A stretch of 64,000 nt of DNA, taken from Streptomyces cadmiisoli. Its GTDB lineage: Bacteria; Actinomycetota; Actinomycetes; Streptomycetales; Streptomycetaceae. Positions 50,243 to 59,825 of this stretch are shown piece after piece. The notes below the pieces were generated by a model, which did not search any database, was not told the DNA's origin, and saw only the letters and a list, made by a program, of their open reading frames with translations. The translations under genes were made by a program, and so were the position numbers. How positions within the stretch are numbered: the stretch's first letter is position 1; each line of letters begins with the position of its first letter. Location: assembly GCF_003261055.1 (NCBI RefSeq), contig NZ_CP030073.1:4216001-4280000 (forward strand), given 5' to 3'.

Positions 50243-51934
50243 ATGACCGATCGCTGGGCGCTCGCTCCGGCCGAGGACGGCGGCGTGGAGCTCGCCCCCC
50301 TCGGTCCGGACGGGCTGCCCGCCGGACCGGTGCTGCGGGAGCCGGACCTGGTGGCGGCCGTGCGTGCCCGGCCGGACGTCACGCGGTGGGTGTGGCGGTC
50401 CACCGCCGAGGCCTATCCGCCCCTGCTCGCCGCCGGAGTACGGGTGGAGCGGTGCTACGACGTGGAGGACGCCGAGACCCTCCTCCTCGGCCACGAGGGG
50501 AGGTACGGCGAACCCCGCTCGGCCGCCGCGGCCCTGGCCCGTCTGCGCGGCGGCCCGGTACCGCCCGATCCGCCCCAGCGTGCCGCCGAACCGGGCGCGC
50601 AGTCCCCGTTGTTCGAACCGCAGAGCGTCCGGCTGCCGCTCGGAGAACTCCTCGCCGTGTACGCCGAGCAGCAGCGCCGGCACGAGCGGACCGCGCACCC
50701 CGACCGGATGCGCCTTCTGACGGCCGCCGAGTCGGCGGGCATGCTCGTGGCCGCCGAGATGAACCGTTCGGGGGTGCCCTGGAGCGCCCAGGTGCACCGA
50801 GAGGTCCTGCACGAACTGCTCGGCGAGCGGTACGCGGGCGGTGGCGAGCCCCGCCGGCTGGCCGAGCTGGCCGACGAGGTCTCCGCCGCCTTCGGCCGCC
50901 GGGTGCGCCCCGATCTGCCCGCCGATGTGATCAAGGCCTTCGCGCAGGCCGGGATCAAGGTCGCCTCCACCCGCCGCTGGGAGATCGAGTCCGTCGACCA
51001 CCCGGCGGTGAAACCGCTGGTGGAGTACAAGAAGCTGTACCGCGTCTGGGTCGCCCACGGCTGGTCCTGGCTCCAGGACTGGGTGCGGGACGGCCGCTTC
51101 CGACCGGAGTTCCTCGCGGGCGGCACCGTCACCGGCCGCTGGGTCACCAACGGCGGCGGCGGACTCCAGATCCCCAAGATCATCCGGCGTGCCGTCGTCG
51201 CCGACCCGGGCTGGCGACTCGTGGTCGCGGACGCCGACCAGATGGAGCCCCGCGTCCTGGCGGCGATCTCGCGCGACCCGGGCCTGATGGAGGTGGCCGG
51301 CCGCGAGACCGACCTGTACCAGTCCGTCTCGGACCGCGCCTTCTCCGGCGACCGCGCCCAGGCCAAGCTCGCCGTGCTCGGCGCTATCTACGGCCAGACC
51401 TCCGGCGACGGCCTCAAGAACCTCGCCGCCCTCAGACGCCGCTTCCCCAAGGCGGTCGCCTACGTCGACGACGCGGCCCGCGCGGGCGAGGAGGGCCGGC
51501 TGGTGCGGACGTGGCTGGGCCGGACCTGCCCACCGGCCGCCGGGACCGCGGACGCGGCGGACGAAGCGGGCATCCCCCAGGACGATCCGGCCGAGACCGG
51601 TACCGGCGGCCAGGAGTGGGTGCCCGGCTACGCCTCGACCAACGCCCGCGCCCGCGGCCGGTTCGCCCGTAACTTCGTCGTCCAGGGCAGCGCCGCCGAC
51701 TGGACCCTGCTGCTGCTCGCCGCGCTGCGCCGGACCTGTGCGGACCTCGCTGCCGAGCTGGTGTTCTTCCAGCACGACGAGGTGATCGTGCACTGTCCGC
51801 TGGAGGAGGCCGAGACGGTCGTGGCGGCGATCCGGGAGGCGGCGGAGCTGGCCGCGCGGCTCACCTTCGGCGAGACACCGGTGCGGTTCCCGTTCACCAC
51901 GGCGGTGGTCGAGTGCTACGCGGACGCGAAATGA
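50243..51934 (+). CDS. DNA polymerase I-like (family A) protein
   Basis: 563 residues. The C-terminal ~330 show family A polymerase motifs: GTVTGRWVTNGGGGLQIPK, motif A VVADADQMEPRVLAAIS with the metal-binding Asp, the O-helix-like QAKLAVLGAIYGQTSGDG, and motif C FFQHDEVIVHCP. The N-terminal ~170 residues replace the exonuclease domains of Pol I but no DEDD exonuclease motif is visible. Such short proteins are widespread in Streptomyces beside PolA itself; their role in repair is inferred. ATG 50243; no ribosome site, possibly leaderless. Confidence 0.9.
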   Translation: MTDRWALAPAEDGGVELAPLGPDGLPAGPVLREPDLVAAVRARPDVTRWVWRSTAEAYPPLLAAGVRVERCYDVEDAETLLLGHEGRYGEPRSAAAALARLRGGPVPPDPPQRAAEPGAQSPLFEPQSVRLPLGELLAVYAEQQRRHERTAHPDRMRLLTAAESAGMLVAAEMNRSGVPWSAQVHREVLHELLGERYAGGGEPRRLAELADEVSAAFGRRVRPDLPADVIKAFAQAGIKVASTRRWEIESVDHPAVKPLVEYKKLYRVWVAHGWSWLQDWVRDGRFRPEFLAGGTVTGRWVTNGGGGLQIPKIIRRAVVADPGWRLVVADADQMEPRVLAAISRDPGLMEVAGRETDLYQSVSDRAFSGDRAQAKLAVLGAIYGQTSGDGLKNLAALRRRFPKAVAYVDDAARAGEEGRLVRTWLGRTCPPAAGTADAADEAGIPQDDPAETGTGGQEWVPGYASTNARARGRFARNFVVQGSAADWTLLLLAALRRTCADLAAELVFFQHDEVIVHCPLEEAETVVAAIREAAELAARLTFGETPVRFPFTTAVVECYADAK

Positions 51935-51975
51935 CCCGCGCCGCCGGGGCCCGTCCCGCCGTGCGGGCGGCCGGG

Positions 51976-54900
51976 TCAGGTGCCGGGGCACGCCGGCCGG
52001 TCGGAGATCAGCTCCCGCAGCTCCGCGACCACCGCCCGCTCGTCCGTCCCGTCCAGGGCGGCGAGAGCGGAACGCCACTCCTCGTACGCGTCCTCGGGCC
52101 GCCCCTGATCACGCAGCAGCAGACCGTACTGGTGGCGCACGAGACCGCCGGTGTAGCGATCGGCGCGGGCGTCGGCGCGGCGCAGCAGCTCCACGCACTC
52201 CCGACCGGCGCGCTCGGTGCGGCCGAGGAGCCGCAGGGCCCGGACCAGTCCGAGCCGCGTCTGGGACTCGCCGTGCCAGTCGCCGTGGCCGCCGAGGATG
52301 CGCAGGCTCTCCTCGAAGTGCTCGGCGGCGGCGGCCGGTTCACCGAGCGTGAGGTGGGCGTACCCGATGTTGCAGTGCGCCGAGTGCTGCACGATCACGG
52401 CGCCGATCTCGACGCCGATCGCGAGCGAGCGCCGGTGCTGCTCGATGGCGGCACGGGGATCCGTGTGCTCGTACAGGTTGCTGAGATGGCTGTAGGTGAC
52501 GGCCTCGCCGTGCGCGTCGCCCAGTTGCCGGGAGTACTCCAGGCTCTGCCGCAGCGCGTCCTCGGACTCGGCGTACCGGCCGAGCCCCTCCAGCAGCAGC
52601 CCGCGGTTGTTGAGGCAGCGCCGGATCCAGGAGACCTCGTCCAATCGCCGCCAGACCGCCAACGCCCGGTCGGTCAGCGCCAGCGCCTCGCTCTGGCGTC
52701 CGGTCAGGAAGTGCAGCCCGGCGAGGTCGCCCAGCGCGTACGCCTCGGCGGGCGCGTCCCTCAGCCGCCGCGCCAGCTCCAGCGCGGCCCGCCCGAGCAG
52801 CTCCATCTCGGCGAAACGACCGCTGCGACGGAGATACGGGAAGAACAGACGGAGCAGTGTGGACAGCCAGGCGGCCCGCAGCTCCCCCTGCGTCCACGCA
52901 CCCCGCCCGGAACCGTCCGACTCCGCTTCTCCCGACTCCGGTTCCTCCGACTTCGGATCCCCCGAGACCGAGCCCAGGGAACCCACCGAGCCCAGGGAAC
53001 CCACCGAGCCCACGGAACCCACCGGGTCGACCGAACCCACCGAACCCCCGTCCGCGGCAGCGCCCCCGTACCGCTCCACCAGCGCGACGACATTGGCGAG
53101 TTCCAGGTCCCCCCAGGCGAACGCCGCCTCCGGGCTGGGGAACGGTGGGACCGTCGTCACCTCGGTGGCGTGCCCGGTGGGCTGGGTCGCGGTCGGACGG
53201 CGGCGGTCGTCCTGGTCGAGGCCCGGTTCGACGATGGCGGTGAGGACGCGTTCGGCGACCGCGGCGTACCAGCGCAGTCCCGTCTCGGCCGCCGCGCCGC
53301 CCTCCTGGTCGGCCGCCGCCAGCTCACGGGCGAAGTCACGGACGAGGTCGTGGGGCGAGTAACGGCCGTACGCCGTCTCCTCCAGCAGCGCCACGTCGAC
53401 CAGCCGGTCCAGCGCGGCCTCGGCGCGGCGCCCGTCGGTACCCGTGAGCCGGGCGAGCAGCGGCGCCCCGTAGACGGGCAGGTCCAGCGCGCCGATGCGG
53501 GCCAGCGCGAGGGCCGCGTCCCGGTCGGCCTCACGGTCGGAGGCGGCGAGCGCGTCGTGCGCGACGGCGAGGGACCTGCGCACGCTCAGGTCGTCGTACT
53601 CCAGATGGTGCAACCGGCCCTCCGTGGCGGCCAGTTGTCCGGCGAGGACATCCGGCGTGAGCGCCAGACGGGCGGCGAGCCGGGCCGCGACCACCCGCAG
53701 GGCGAGCGGCAGCCGGCCGGTGAGGTCGACGAGCGGGTGCGCGGCGTCGAGGCCGGTCCGTCCGGAGACCGTGCGCAGCAGCTCCGCGCTCTCCGCGTCG
53801 GTCAGGGGCATGAGCGGGAACCGGCGCGCACCGTCGAGAGCGGTCAGCGGCGAACGGCTGGTGACGATCACCGCGCAGCCGGCGCCGGCCGGCAGCAGAA
53901 GCCGTACCTGCGCGGCGCTCGCGGCGTCGTCCAGCACCATCAGCGTACGGGTCGGCGCGAGCAGCGAACGCAGCAACGCGGCGGCCGCGTCCGGGTGCTT
54001 CGGGATGAGGCAGGGCTCGACGCCGAGATCCCGGAGCAGCGCGCTGAGCGCCTGACCGGGGGTGAGGGGGGCCATGCCCGGGGTCGCGCCGTGCAGGTTG
54101 ACGTAGAGCTGCCCATCGGAAAAACGTTCCGCCAGGCCATGCGCCACATGCAGTGCGAGCGCGCTCTTGCCGACCCCGGCCATACCGCTGACCACCGCCA
54201 CGGCAGCCACGGCGGCCGGCTCGACGAGGCTTCGTCGCAGTTCGTCGCGCACGTCGGTGCGGCCGGTGAAGTGCGCGGGGGGCGGCGGAAGCTGGGACGG
54301 GCGGGGGGCCCGGGACCCGGTTTCGGGGGCGGAGCGGGCGTCGTCCGCGGAGGGGTCCTGGGCACAGGCGGGCCCACCGTCGCAGGGCGCGGCCCGGTCC
54401 GCGCCCTCACCATCGGCCTGCGCCGGCGCCTCACGTCCGGCCCGCGCGGACTCCTCACGACGGGTCTGCGCAGGCACCTCACCGGGCGCCCCCGACGAGG
54501 ACGCGTGCGGGGACTCGGACGCAGACGGATGCTGGGGCGCGTACGAAGACGGATGCTGGGGCGCGTACGAAGACAGGTGCGGAGGCGCGTACGGGCCGCC
54601 GCCTCCCGCGGCCCCCCGCAACACCTCCACATGCGCCGCGCGCACGCCCTCCCCCGGTTCGACCCCCAGTTCCTCGATCAGGCGGGTGCGCAGATCGCGA
54701 TGGACGGCCAGTGCCTCGGCGCGGCGGCCCGCGCGGTGCAGGGCGAGCATCAGCTGGCGGTGGTACCCCTCACGGAACGGGTACTCGGCGGCCAGCGCCG
54801 CCAACTCCGGTACGAGACCGGCCAGTCCCGTTCCGCCGAGAGCCAGCTCGGCGTCGTACCGCCACTCCAGCAGGAGCAGCCGCGCCTCGGCCAGCCGCCG

Positions 54901-55626
54901 CACGAACGCGTATCCGCCCACGTCGGACGGCAGCCCGCTCAACGGTGTACCCCGCCACAGCGCGAGCGCCCCCGCGCACTCGTGCACGGCGCGCTCCCAG
55001 TCCCCCACGGCGTGCGCGGCGCGCGCGGCGGCGACCCGTGCTTCGAAGACATGGATGTCCAGTTCGCCCGGCTCGACCGTCAGTACGTACCCCGGCGGCA
55101 CCGCGCGCAGCCGTTCCGGATCGTCGAGCAGCCGGCGCAGCCGGGCCACGTGGTTGTGGAGCGAGGCATGCGCGGACGCGGGCGGCGAGCCGCCCCACAG
55201 CGCCTCCTTCAGCGACTCGACCGGAACGACCCGGCCCGCCTCCAGCAACAGGACGGCCAGCAGGACCCGCGCCATCGGACTGCCGACCGGACGCACCGAC
55301 GGCACCGGGCACCCGGCACACGCACCCGCCGCACCGCGCGTACCTCCCGTACCCGACGACTCCGCGCACCCGGCACCGGCTCTCAGACCCAAATCCGCAC
55401 TCGCACCCGAATCCGCACCCGTGCCCCCGCCGTCCTCGTCCCCGTCCCCGTCGCCATCCCCGTGAGACTCACCCGTCCCACAGACCGCGCAGCACTCCGA
55501 CCCGCACGACCCCGGCCCGATGACGTCGCACGACCCCGGCTCGTAGAGCACGGGCGCTCCCAGCAAACCGAACCGCAAACCGAACCGCAGCCCGAACCGA
55601 GGCCCGCACCGCAGTCCGCCCCGCAT
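51976..55626 (-). CDS. SARP-type (AfsR-like) regulator: winged helix, BTAD, NB-ARC, TPR
   Basis: About 1,216 residues. N-terminal OmpR-type winged helix (PVGSPMARVLLAVLLLEAGRVVPVESLKEALWGG, LHNHVARLRRLLDDPERLRAVPPGYVLTVE), BTAD (about 190-335), NB-ARC ATPase with P-loop GMAGVGKSAL (481-490), Walker B TLMVLDDAAS and PLALRVVAARL, then TPR units to the C-terminus (ALGDLAGLHFLTGRQSEALAL and others). Antibiotic regulators of the AfsR/DnrI type share this layout. Two oddities: an 85-residue Gly/Asp/Ser/Cys-rich segment (about 29-113) splits the first strand of the DNA-binding domain, and a Ser-Val-Gly repeat lies near 900. ATG 55626 chosen; start uncertain. Confidence 0.85.
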   Translation of the reverse strand: MRGGLRCGPRFGLRFGLRFGLLGAPVLYEPGSCDVIGPGSCGSECCAVCGTGESHGDGDGDGDEDGGGTGADSGASADLGLRAGAGCAESSGTGGTRGAAGACAGCPVPSVRPVGSPMARVLLAVLLLEAGRVVPVESLKEALWGGSPPASAHASLHNHVARLRRLLDDPERLRAVPPGYVLTVEPGELDIHVFEARVAAARAAHAVGDWERAVHECAGALALWRGTPLSGLPSDVGGYAFVRRLAEARLLLLEWRYDAELALGGTGLAGLVPELAALAAEYPFREGYHRQLMLALHRAGRRAEALAVHRDLRTRLIEELGVEPGEGVRAAHVEVLRGAAGGGGPYAPPHLSSYAPQHPSSYAPQHPSASESPHASSSGAPGEVPAQTRREESARAGREAPAQADGEGADRAAPCDGGPACAQDPSADDARSAPETGSRAPRPSQLPPPPAHFTGRTDVRDELRRSLVEPAAVAAVAVVSGMAGVGKSALALHVAHGLAERFSDGQLYVNLHGATPGMAPLTPGQALSALLRDLGVEPCLIPKHPDAAAALLRSLLAPTRTLMVLDDAASAAQVRLLLPAGAGCAVIVTSRSPLTALDGARRFPLMPLTDAESAELLRTVSGRTGLDAAHPLVDLTGRLPLALRVVAARLAARLALTPDVLAGQLAATEGRLHHLEYDDLSVRRSLAVAHDALAASDREADRDAALALARIGALDLPVYGAPLLARLTGTDGRRAEAALDRLVDVALLEETAYGRYSPHDLVRDFARELAAADQEGGAAAETGLRWYAAVAERVLTAIVEPGLDQDDRRRPTATQPTGHATEVTTVPPFPSPEAAFAWGDLELANVVALVERYGGAAADGGSVGSVDPVGSVGSVGSLGSVGSLGSVSGDPKSEEPESGEAESDGSGRGAWTQGELRAAWLSTLLRLFFPYLRRSGRFAEMELLGRAALELARRLRDAPAEAYALGDLAGLHFLTGRQSEALALTDRALAVWRRLDEVSWIRRCLNNRGLLLEGLGRYAESEDALRQSLEYSRQLGDAHGEAVTYSHLSNLYEHTDPRAAIEQHRRSLAIGVEIGAVIVQHSAHCNIGYAHLTLGEPAAAAEHFEESLRILGGHGDWHGESQTRLGLVRALRLLGRTERAGRECVELLRRADARADRYTGGLVRHQYGLLLRDQGRPEDAYEEWRSALAALDGTDERAVVAELRELISDRPACPGT
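52950..53050 (-). repeat. Tandem repeats in the SARP-type gene (Gly-Ser-Val/Leu units)
   Basis: Units of about 15 bp, GGAACCCACCGAGCC-like, occur at least five times. In protein they give GSVGSLGSV runs between the NB-ARC and TPR parts, so length changes would be tolerated. Confidence 0.8.
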
Positions 55627-56106
55627 CACACCGCCCACTGCCTTCCCACGCACCCGCGTCCGAGTGCGCTCCCACGCGCCCGCGTCCGGGCGCGCTCCAC
55701 GACGGATACCACCACTCCTGGCGGGATTCCGCCTCGTCACGGCGGCTTTCCGTCACCTCGCACCATGACGGGCCGACGCCCGAATCCGCTACCGTTCCGG
55801 CCGTTTCCCGGCACCGGCCCCGTCACCGCCTGGCAGCTTCGCGCCATTTGGCCGACAACGACATGGAGATCCGTTGGCCACATGTTAGCGATCGGTTGGT
55901 GCGACCTGATGTGATCACTTCATCGGATCTGGCCCGACGGTGCGCGCGTGCAACGCGACGCTCGGGGGAGTGTCACCGCCGCGGCCGGATCCGGGGATGT
56001 CCGTGGGCTCCGGTCGGTGGAGGTGAACGACCGGGGCCCGCGAGCTCCCTCGCGGGATCACCCGCCACCCTTGGGTGAGACACCGATACCCGGGGAGAGA
56101 ACCGAC
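55627..56106. other. Intergenic region between the SARP-type gene and the hydroxyacid dehydrogenase
   Basis: 480 bp with both divergent promoters. GC falls around 55850-55930, where TGATGTGATCACTTCATC lies, an imperfect palindrome centred on TGATCA. GGGGAGAG precedes the ATG at 56107. No gene is convincing, although the SARP frame stays open to 55740. Confidence 0.5.
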
Positions 56107-57066
56107 ATGCCGTTCCGCTGCGCCGTGCTCGACGACTTCCAGAACGTCGCCACCTCCGTCGCCGACTGGTCACCGCTGGCCGACCGGGTCGAGGTCGTCA
56201 CCTTCACCGAGCACCACGCCACCGAGGACGCACTCGCCGTGGCGCTGGCCGACTTCGACTTCGTGGTCACCCTTCGCGAACGCGTCGCCTTCCCGGCCTC
56301 GCTGCTGGACCGGCTCCCGCGTCTGAAGCTGCTGATCGCCTCGGGCATGCGCAACACGGTGATCGACTACGCCGCCGCACGCGCGAACGGCGTCACCGTG
56401 TGCGGTACGGAGAGTTCCTCCGTACCGCCGGTCGAACTCACCTGGGCCCTGCTGCTGGGCCTGGCCCGCGGGATCGTCCAGGAGAACAACGCCCTTCGCG
56501 CGGGCGGCCCCTGGCAGTCGACCGTCGGTGCCGATCTCCACGGCCGCACCCTGGGCCTGCTGGGCCTCGGCAAGATCGGCAGCCGTGTCGCCAGGGTCGG
56601 CCTCGCGTTCGGCATGGAGGTCACCGCCTGGAGCCCGAACCTGACCGAGGAGCGGGCGGACGAGGTCGGTGTGCGCCTGTCCCCCTCCTTGGCGGACCTG
56701 CTGACGACCAGCGACTTCGTCTCCGTGCACCTGGTCCTCGGTGAGCGCAGCCGCGGTCTGCTGGGTCCCGCCGAGCTGGCCCTGCTGAAGCCCACGGCGT
56801 ATCTCATCAACACCTCGCGCGCAGCCATCGTCGACCAGGACGCGCTCCTGGCCGCGCTGCACGAAGGCCGGATCGCCGGCGCGGCGGTCGACGTCCACGA
56901 CACCGAACCGCTGCCCGCCGCCCACCCGACGCGCACCGCCCCGCGACTGCTGGCCACCCCGCACCTCGGCTACGTCTCTCAGGCCAACTACGAGCGCTAC
57001 TACGGCCAGGCCGTCGAGAACATCCAGGCCTACCTCGCCGGCACCCCGACCCGCCTCCTCGGCTGA
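56107..57066 (+). CDS. D-2-hydroxyacid dehydrogenase family protein
   Basis: 319 residues. NAD-binding GLLGLGKIGSRVARVGLAFGMEV at about 150-175, catalytic Arg in LINTSRAAIVDQDALLAAL, Glu in DVHDTEPLP and His in ATPHLGYVS. Reduces 2-keto acids to D-2-hydroxyacids or the reverse; substrate unknown. ATG 56107 is used because GGGGAGAG lies nine bases upstream; the frame is open further 5'. Followed by a terminator at 57224. Confidence 0.93.
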   Translation: MPFRCAVLDDFQNVATSVADWSPLADRVEVVTFTEHHATEDALAVALADFDFVVTLRERVAFPASLLDRLPRLKLLIASGMRNTVIDYAAARANGVTVCGTESSSVPPVELTWALLLGLARGIVQENNALRAGGPWQSTVGADLHGRTLGLLGLGKIGSRVARVGLAFGMEVTAWSPNLTEERADEVGVRLSPSLADLLTTSDFVSVHLVLGERSRGLLGPAELALLKPTAYLINTSRAAIVDQDALLAALHEGRIAGAAVDVHDTEPLPAAHPTRTAPRLLATPHLGYVSQANYERYYGQAVENIQAYLAGTPTRLLG

Positions 57067-57223
57067 CCGCCCCACACACCAGAACCCGGGACGCGGGCCG
57101 AAGCGACTCGGAACCCGGCCGAAGCCAGCCCAGAACCCGGACCGAACCCCGAGGGAAGCACCTCGGACCCCCACCGAAGCAACCCAGCTCGCGGCCACCT
57201 CGGCATCGATCCGCGCGAGAACG

Positions 57224-57252
57224 ACCGGCGGCCCCGCACCCGGGCCGCCGGT
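57224..57252 (+). terminator. Terminator of the hydroxyacid dehydrogenase gene
   Basis: ACCGGCGGCCC and GGGCCGCCGGT, 11-bp perfect stem with a 7-base loop, followed by TT. Confidence 0.75.
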
Positions 57253-57267
57253 TCCTGCGAACTGCGC

Positions 57268-57306
<39 letters not shown>

Positions 57307-57441
57307 AACATAGACCCTTATTCGTGACGTGCGTCACATCCGACCCGGGGGCTCTGCCCTGATCGAGGGTCCACCGGGTTGAGGAAGTCGACGGGGTGTT
57401 TCACCCCGCACGACCCTGTCCGATCGACCCGATGGAACGAT

Positions 57442-58371
57442 GTGACTCCCCTGTTCAAGATGCGTAGTGCCCTGCCGGTCGCCGCTGTCGCCGGTGTGCT
57501 GGCGCTCGCCGGGTGCTCCTCCCAGGCCGACAAGAACTCCGCCGGACCCGAGGCGGCCCCGTCCGCCGGAGCGTCGGCCACGACGGCCGGCAAGGACGGT
57601 CTGCTGACGGTTCCTCAGGACGCGAGCGAGGAGACCAAGAAGGAGTACGTGTACAAGAACGCCATCGCCGCCTGCATGCGCGCGAAGGGCTTCACCTACA
57701 CCCCGCGCGTGGAGAGCGCCGAGACCACGCGGCTCCCGATCGACGGTCAGGACTACGCGGCGACGAAGGAGTACCGGGGCAAGTACGGGTTCGGCGTCGC
57801 CTACGCCCCGGCCGTCTACCCGAACGATCCAAACGTCACCGGCGAGCAGGACGACACGAATCCCGACCAGGCGTATCTGGACTCGCTCTCCCCGGCCCAG
57901 AAGCAGGCCTACGAGAAGGCGATGGGTGAGTGGCGGGTGGAGGACGGCAAGAAGCTGGAGTCCCCGGGCTGCCGCAAGAAGGCGGACCTGAAGGCTTACG
58001 GCCCGGAGAAGTCCCAGGCCGAACTCCGACGTGAAGCGGACGAAGCCAGGGCCGAGGACCGCGCGGCGCAGCAGGCCCTCGACGGGGACCCGCAGTTGGT
58101 CTCGCTGGCGCAGGACTTCGCGTCCTGCCTCCGCGACGAGGGGATCACCGTCACCACCACGCAGCCGACCTCCATCGGGGACATGGTGAAGTTCCAGGTG
58201 AACAACCCGGTGGCGTCGGGCGACTGGGACAGGGGGGACAAGGAGACCGCGAGGGCCAAGCTCGCCCAGGAGATCGGTATCGCCCTGAAGGACCTGGAGT
58301 GCGGCAAGAAGTTCCGGGCCGCGTACTTCCCGAAGCTGGCCAAGAACCCCTTCACGGGCGTGGCCGGATGA
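57442..58371 (+). CDS. Lipoprotein, first gene of an efflux operon
   Basis: 309 residues. Signal peptide with lipobox LALAGC (AAVAGVLALAGCSSQADKN). The mature part has two Cys pairs in helical contexts: NAIAACMRAKGFTYTPRVES, SPGCRKKADLKAYG, DFASCLRDEGITVTT and LKDLECGKKFRAAYFPKL. The repeated pattern 'C-M/L-R-x-x-G' suggests a duplicated small domain. Its stop overlaps the ATG of the membrane-fusion gene (ATGA), so it is a fixed part of the exporter, probably a surface-exposed accessory. GTG 57442 chosen. Confidence 0.88.
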   Translation: MTPLFKMRSALPVAAVAGVLALAGCSSQADKNSAGPEAAPSAGASATTAGKDGLLTVPQDASEETKKEYVYKNAIAACMRAKGFTYTPRVESAETTRLPIDGQDYAATKEYRGKYGFGVAYAPAVYPNDPNVTGEQDDTNPDQAYLDSLSPAQKQAYEKAMGEWRVEDGKKLESPGCRKKADLKAYGPEKSQAELRREADEARAEDRAAQQALDGDPQLVSLAQDFASCLRDEGITVTTTQPTSIGDMVKFQVNNPVASGDWDRGDKETARAKLAQEIGIALKDLECGKKFRAAYFPKLAKNPFTGVAG

Positions 58372-59825
58372 GCCCTCTCCGGAGCGGTCCGGCGGGCCGC
58401 AGCAAGCAGGTCGCCGTCATCGTCGGTGTGGTGGCCGCGGTCGGCGTGGGCGGCTGGTTCACCGGTCTGCAGATGCAGTCCCCCGCCGACGCCGCCGCCG
58501 CGCACCAGCCGCCGAAGGCCGGCCCGGTGACGGTCGCGGTGGCACGGCAGAAGCTGACCGCGACCGTGGTGGCCCAGGGGGCGGTGGAGTTCGGGGCACC
58601 GCAGAGCGTCTCGCTGTCGGGTCCCGTGGGCGCCCCCGGTGAGGAGGAGACCGCCCAGCGGGTCACCAAGCTGCCGACCGAGGGGGAAACTCTCCGGGAG
58701 GGCAGCGTCCTGATGCAGGTCAGCGGCCGTCCGGTGTTCGTGCTGCGCGGCTCGGTGCCGATGTACCGCTCCCTCGGTCCGGGCGGTTCGGGCGACGACG
58801 TCCGGCAGTTGCAGAGCGCGTTGCGCAGGATCGGCCACGACCCCGGCGCCGTGAGCGGGAACTACCGGGAGGGCACGGCGGCCGCGGTGGGCCGCTGGTA
58901 CGAGAGCAAGGGCTACGAGCCGCGGAGCCCCGGCGCCGCCGACCAGCAGCAGCGCGCCGACCTGGAGGCGGCGGTGTCGCGGGCCCAACTGGAGCTGGTC
59001 CAGCTGCAGTCGGGCGGGGGCGGGAGCGCGAGCGCGGGCGACGACAAGGACGGCGGCACGGCGGCCGCGCCCGGGTCGGCCGAGACCGAGGCCCTCCAGC
59101 TGCGCTCCGCCCGGCAGCAGCTCGACCAGGCCAATGCGGCGCTGAACGCGTTCCGGGCCACGTACGGCACCAAGGTCCCGGCGGGTGAGGTGGTCTTCCT
59201 GCCCGACCTCCCGGTCCGGGTCGACAAGGTCAAGGTGAAGCTCGGCGACTCTCTCGACGGCGAGGTGGCCACCGTGACGAGTTCCGACGTCGTGGTGCAG
59301 GCCACCGTCCCCGGCGCGGACGGCGCCACCCTGCGCGAGGGCATGGAGGCCCGGATCGAGGCGCTGGACGGCCGCGAGGTCCGCGGTGTCGTGTCACGGG
59401 TCGGCGGCGCCGGGGCCGGCCCGGCCGATGACCCGGCCGGTGACGCCTCGGGCGACGGCGGGAAGGCCGGCACGGACGAGGAGCCCGCCGGGGACAGTGC
59501 GGCCGACGACGGATCGGCCCCGGCCGACCCGTCGGCACCGGTGGCGTTCGAGATCTCCGTACCCGACCCCGGGCCGCTGAGGAACCAGTCGGGCGGCACC
59601 GCCAAGGTGACCATCGAGGTGGGCGCCTCCAAGGGAACCGTCCTGGTGGTGCCCGTGGCGGCGCTCCGCACCTCCACCGACGGCAATGCCCGGGTGCATG
59701 TGCGGCGCGACGGCAGAACCGTCACCGTGCCCGTCACCGTCGGCCTCGCCGCGGCCGGTCTCGTCGAGGTGACCCCGGACAGCGGTTCGCTGGACGAGGG
59801 TGACCAGGTGGTGGTCGGCCAGTGA
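58368..59825 (+). CDS. HlyD/MacA-type periplasmic adaptor with peptidoglycan-binding domain
   Basis: 485 residues. One N-terminal membrane helix (15-36), biotinyl-lipoyl-like halves, a PG_binding_1 domain (GGSGDDVRQLQSALRRIGHDPGAVSGNYREGTAAAVGRWYE, about 137-178), a coiled-coil hairpin (RADLEAAVSRAQLELVQLQS; ALQLRSARQQLDQANAALNAF) and a beta-barrel end. It links the ABC permease to the cell wall side. ATG overlaps the lipoprotein stop; its own stop overlaps the ATPase GTG. Confidence 0.9.
   Translation: MSPLRSGPAGRSKQVAVIVGVVAAVGVGGWFTGLQMQSPADAAAAHQPPKAGPVTVAVARQKLTATVVAQGAVEFGAPQSVSLSGPVGAPGEEETAQRVTKLPTEGETLREGSVLMQVSGRPVFVLRGSVPMYRSLGPGGSGDDVRQLQSALRRIGHDPGAVSGNYREGTAAAVGRWYESKGYEPRSPGAADQQQRADLEAAVSRAQLELVQLQSGGGGSASAGDDKDGGTAAAPGSAETEALQLRSARQQLDQANAALNAFRATYGTKVPAGEVVFLPDLPVRVDKVKVKLGDSLDGEVATVTSSDVVVQATVPGADGATLREGMEARIEALDGREVRGVVSRVGGAGAGPADDPAGDASGDGGKAGTDEEPAGDSAADDGSAPADPSAPVAFEISVPDPGPLRNQSGGTAKVTIEVGASKGTVLVVPVAALRTSTDGNARVHVRRDGRTVTVPVTVGLAAAGLVEVTPDSGSLDEGDQVVVGQ

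Noticed and set aside
51913..55914. 1,333-codon plus-strand frame opposite the SARP-type gene
   Set aside because: Composition is typical of antisense high-GC frames and it contains no family motif, while the minus strand shows BTAD, NB-ARC and TPR domains.
57075..57200. Degenerate ACCCGGxCCGAAxC units as a possible protein-binding array
   Set aside because: Spacing and sequence are irregular and they lie just behind a gene end; probably simple-sequence drift.
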